Source: JALWSI01 sp964569095 [NCBI: uncultured Aquificales bacterium] (GTDB taxonomy: Bacteria > Thermosulfidibacterota > Thermosulfidibacteria > Thermosulfidibacterales). Taken from it: a stretch of DNA of 6,446 nucleotides. Positions 5,972-6,446 of the stretch are shown piece by piece. Every line of letters starts with the position of its first letter. Position 1 is the stretch's first letter. The translations under genes and the position numbers were made by a program. The stretch spans positions 1 through 6,446 of the forward strand of contig CAZMTB010000100.1 in the NCBI GenBank assembly GCA_964569095.1, written 5' to 3'. The notes under the pieces are model-generated. The model made no database searches, had not been told where the DNA came from, and saw only the letters and a program-made list of their open reading frames with translations.

Positions 5972-6446
5972 ATGCAGGTGGTTATGACGGGCAGAGGCGG
6001 CCAGGGGGTGATACTCCTGGCCCGGGTCCTGGGAGAGTGGGCCGTAAATAAGGGGCTGAAGGTGATCAGCACCGAGACCCACGGAATGGCCACCAGGGGA
6101 GGATCGGTACTTACACAGGTGAAGATAGGCCAGTTCCACTCTCCCCTGATCGAAAGGGGAGGGGGAGACCTGGGGATAGCGATGCACCCTGCAGAAGAAG
6201 AACGGGCCAGGGAGTTTCTGAGAAGCGGAGCCCCCTGCGTTGTCAACCAGCAGGGCAACCCCACTGGCAACACCATATACCTGGACGCCAAGGGCATATC
6301 CCTGAACTCACTGGGAACGCCCCTCTACGCAAACCTGGTGATGGCGGGATTCGTAGGCAGGCGTTTCCTCGATGCCACCCTACAGGAGCTCACCGAGGCC
6401 CTGCTCAAGTCGGTGAGCAAGAGACTGGAAGAGAACTCCGCAGCCT
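5972..6446 (+). CDS. 2-oxoacid:ferredoxin oxidoreductase gamma subunit, IorB-like, 3' truncated
   Basis: The frame is open from ATG 5972 to the window edge, giving 158 residues of a protein that is usually near 190-200 aa. The N-terminus has the gamma-subunit glycine motif MTGRGGQG (5-12). The segment THGMATRGGSV (36-46) corresponds to the HGM-x-x-R-x-GSV pattern typical of indolepyruvate:ferredoxin oxidoreductase beta chains rather than to the YGPE-x-RGG pattern of 2-oxoglutarate or pyruvate enzymes. The partner alpha chain (IorA) binds thiamine diphosphate and iron-sulfur clusters; together they oxidatively decarboxylate aryl pyruvates from amino acid breakdown, giving acyl-CoA and reduced ferredoxin. 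No iron-sulfur Cys motif is seen here, as expected for this subunit. The start is bounded by an in-frame TGA at 5963 and fits family N-termini. It follows the glycosyltransferase after 33 nt. The substrate is uncertain; another 2-oxoacid is possible. Confidence 0.82.
   Translation, partial: MQVVMTGRGGQGVILLARVLGEWAVNKGLKVISTETHGMATRGGSVLTQVKIGQFHSPLIERGGGDLGIAMHPAEEERAREFLRSGAPCVVNQQGNPTGNTIYLDAKGISLNSLGTPLYANLVMAGFVGRRFLDATLQELTEALLKSVSKRLEENSAA

Larger units (their letters stand above)
1021..6446 (+). other. Probable six-gene operon (continues past the window)
   Basis: Six co-directional genes follow the terminator at 918-952. Their junctions are an 18-nt gap, a 14-nt overlap, a 13-nt gap, a 4-nt overlap and a 33-nt gap, and I see no internal terminator hairpin with a T-run. 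This supports one transcript. The promoter should lie in 953-1007, but no good -10/-35 pair is visible there; TTGTGA at 960-965 is the nearest to a -35 and lacks a matching -10. Confidence 0.65.

Noticed and set aside
5914-6297. Reverse-strand ORF opposite the IorB-like gene
   Set aside because: The + strand frame encodes clear gamma-subunit motifs over the same bases. The reverse translation is Pro/Ser-rich with no recognisable domain.
1-6446. CRISPR array, insertion sequence, tRNA, rRNA, riboswitch or phage genes
   Set aside because: I saw no regularly spaced DNA repeats, transposase motifs, cloverleaf-like segments or long non-coding stretches. The longest gap between genes is about 118 nt and is largely explained by the terminator and ribosome site.

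Overview
This window reads as ordinary, gene-dense bacterial chromosome. All recognised genes lie on the + strand. Shine-Dalgarno sequences of the GGAGG type, a peptide deformylase and an O-antigen-ligase-type membrane protein point to a bacterium, probably with a Gram-negative-type envelope. Arginine is written mainly AGG/AGA (12 of 18 Arg codons in the deformylase gene) and ATA is common for Ile. Together with tight gene packing and Lys/Arg/Glu-rich proteins, this suggests a thermophile. A 2-oxoacid:ferredoxin oxidoreductase subunit suggests anaerobic metabolism. The phylum cannot be fixed from sequence reading alone; a Thermodesulfobacteriota-like or similar deep thermophilic lineage is a guess.

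Layout. Positions 1-902 hold the 3' end of a probably secreted beta-propeller-type protein, with two gapless 52-residue repeats followed by a C-terminal domain I do not recognise. It ends at a textbook intrinsic terminator (918-952). From 1021 to the window end, six genes run head to tail with gaps of at most 33 nt or with overlaps, so they look like one transcription unit. They are: a double-ACT-domain GcvR-like regulator (1021-1575); peptide deformylase (1594-2118, GTG start); a signal-peptide-bearing MuiA-family protein of the DUF4140/DUF4139 type (2105-3628, overlapping def by 14 nt); an O-antigen-ligase/polymerase-like membrane protein (3642-4841, TTG start); a GT4-type glycosyltransferase (4838-5938, GTG start, 4-nt GTGA overlap); and the 5' part of an indolepyruvate-oxidoreductase-beta-like gamma subunit (5972 to the end), cut by the window edge.

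How the genes may work together. The ligase-like protein and glycosyltransferase form a natural pair for cell-surface glycan assembly, and the exported MuiA-family protein may also act in the envelope. The ACT protein and the oxidoreductase subunit both suggest amino-acid-linked metabolism, and the deformylase is a protein-maturation enzyme. The operon is therefore functionally mixed. I found no CRISPR array, mobile element, tRNA, rRNA or riboswitch, and no clear evidence of a novel system. The most notable points are the MuiA/def/glycan gene linkage and an awkward translation start with a competing ATG at the oxidoreductase gene.
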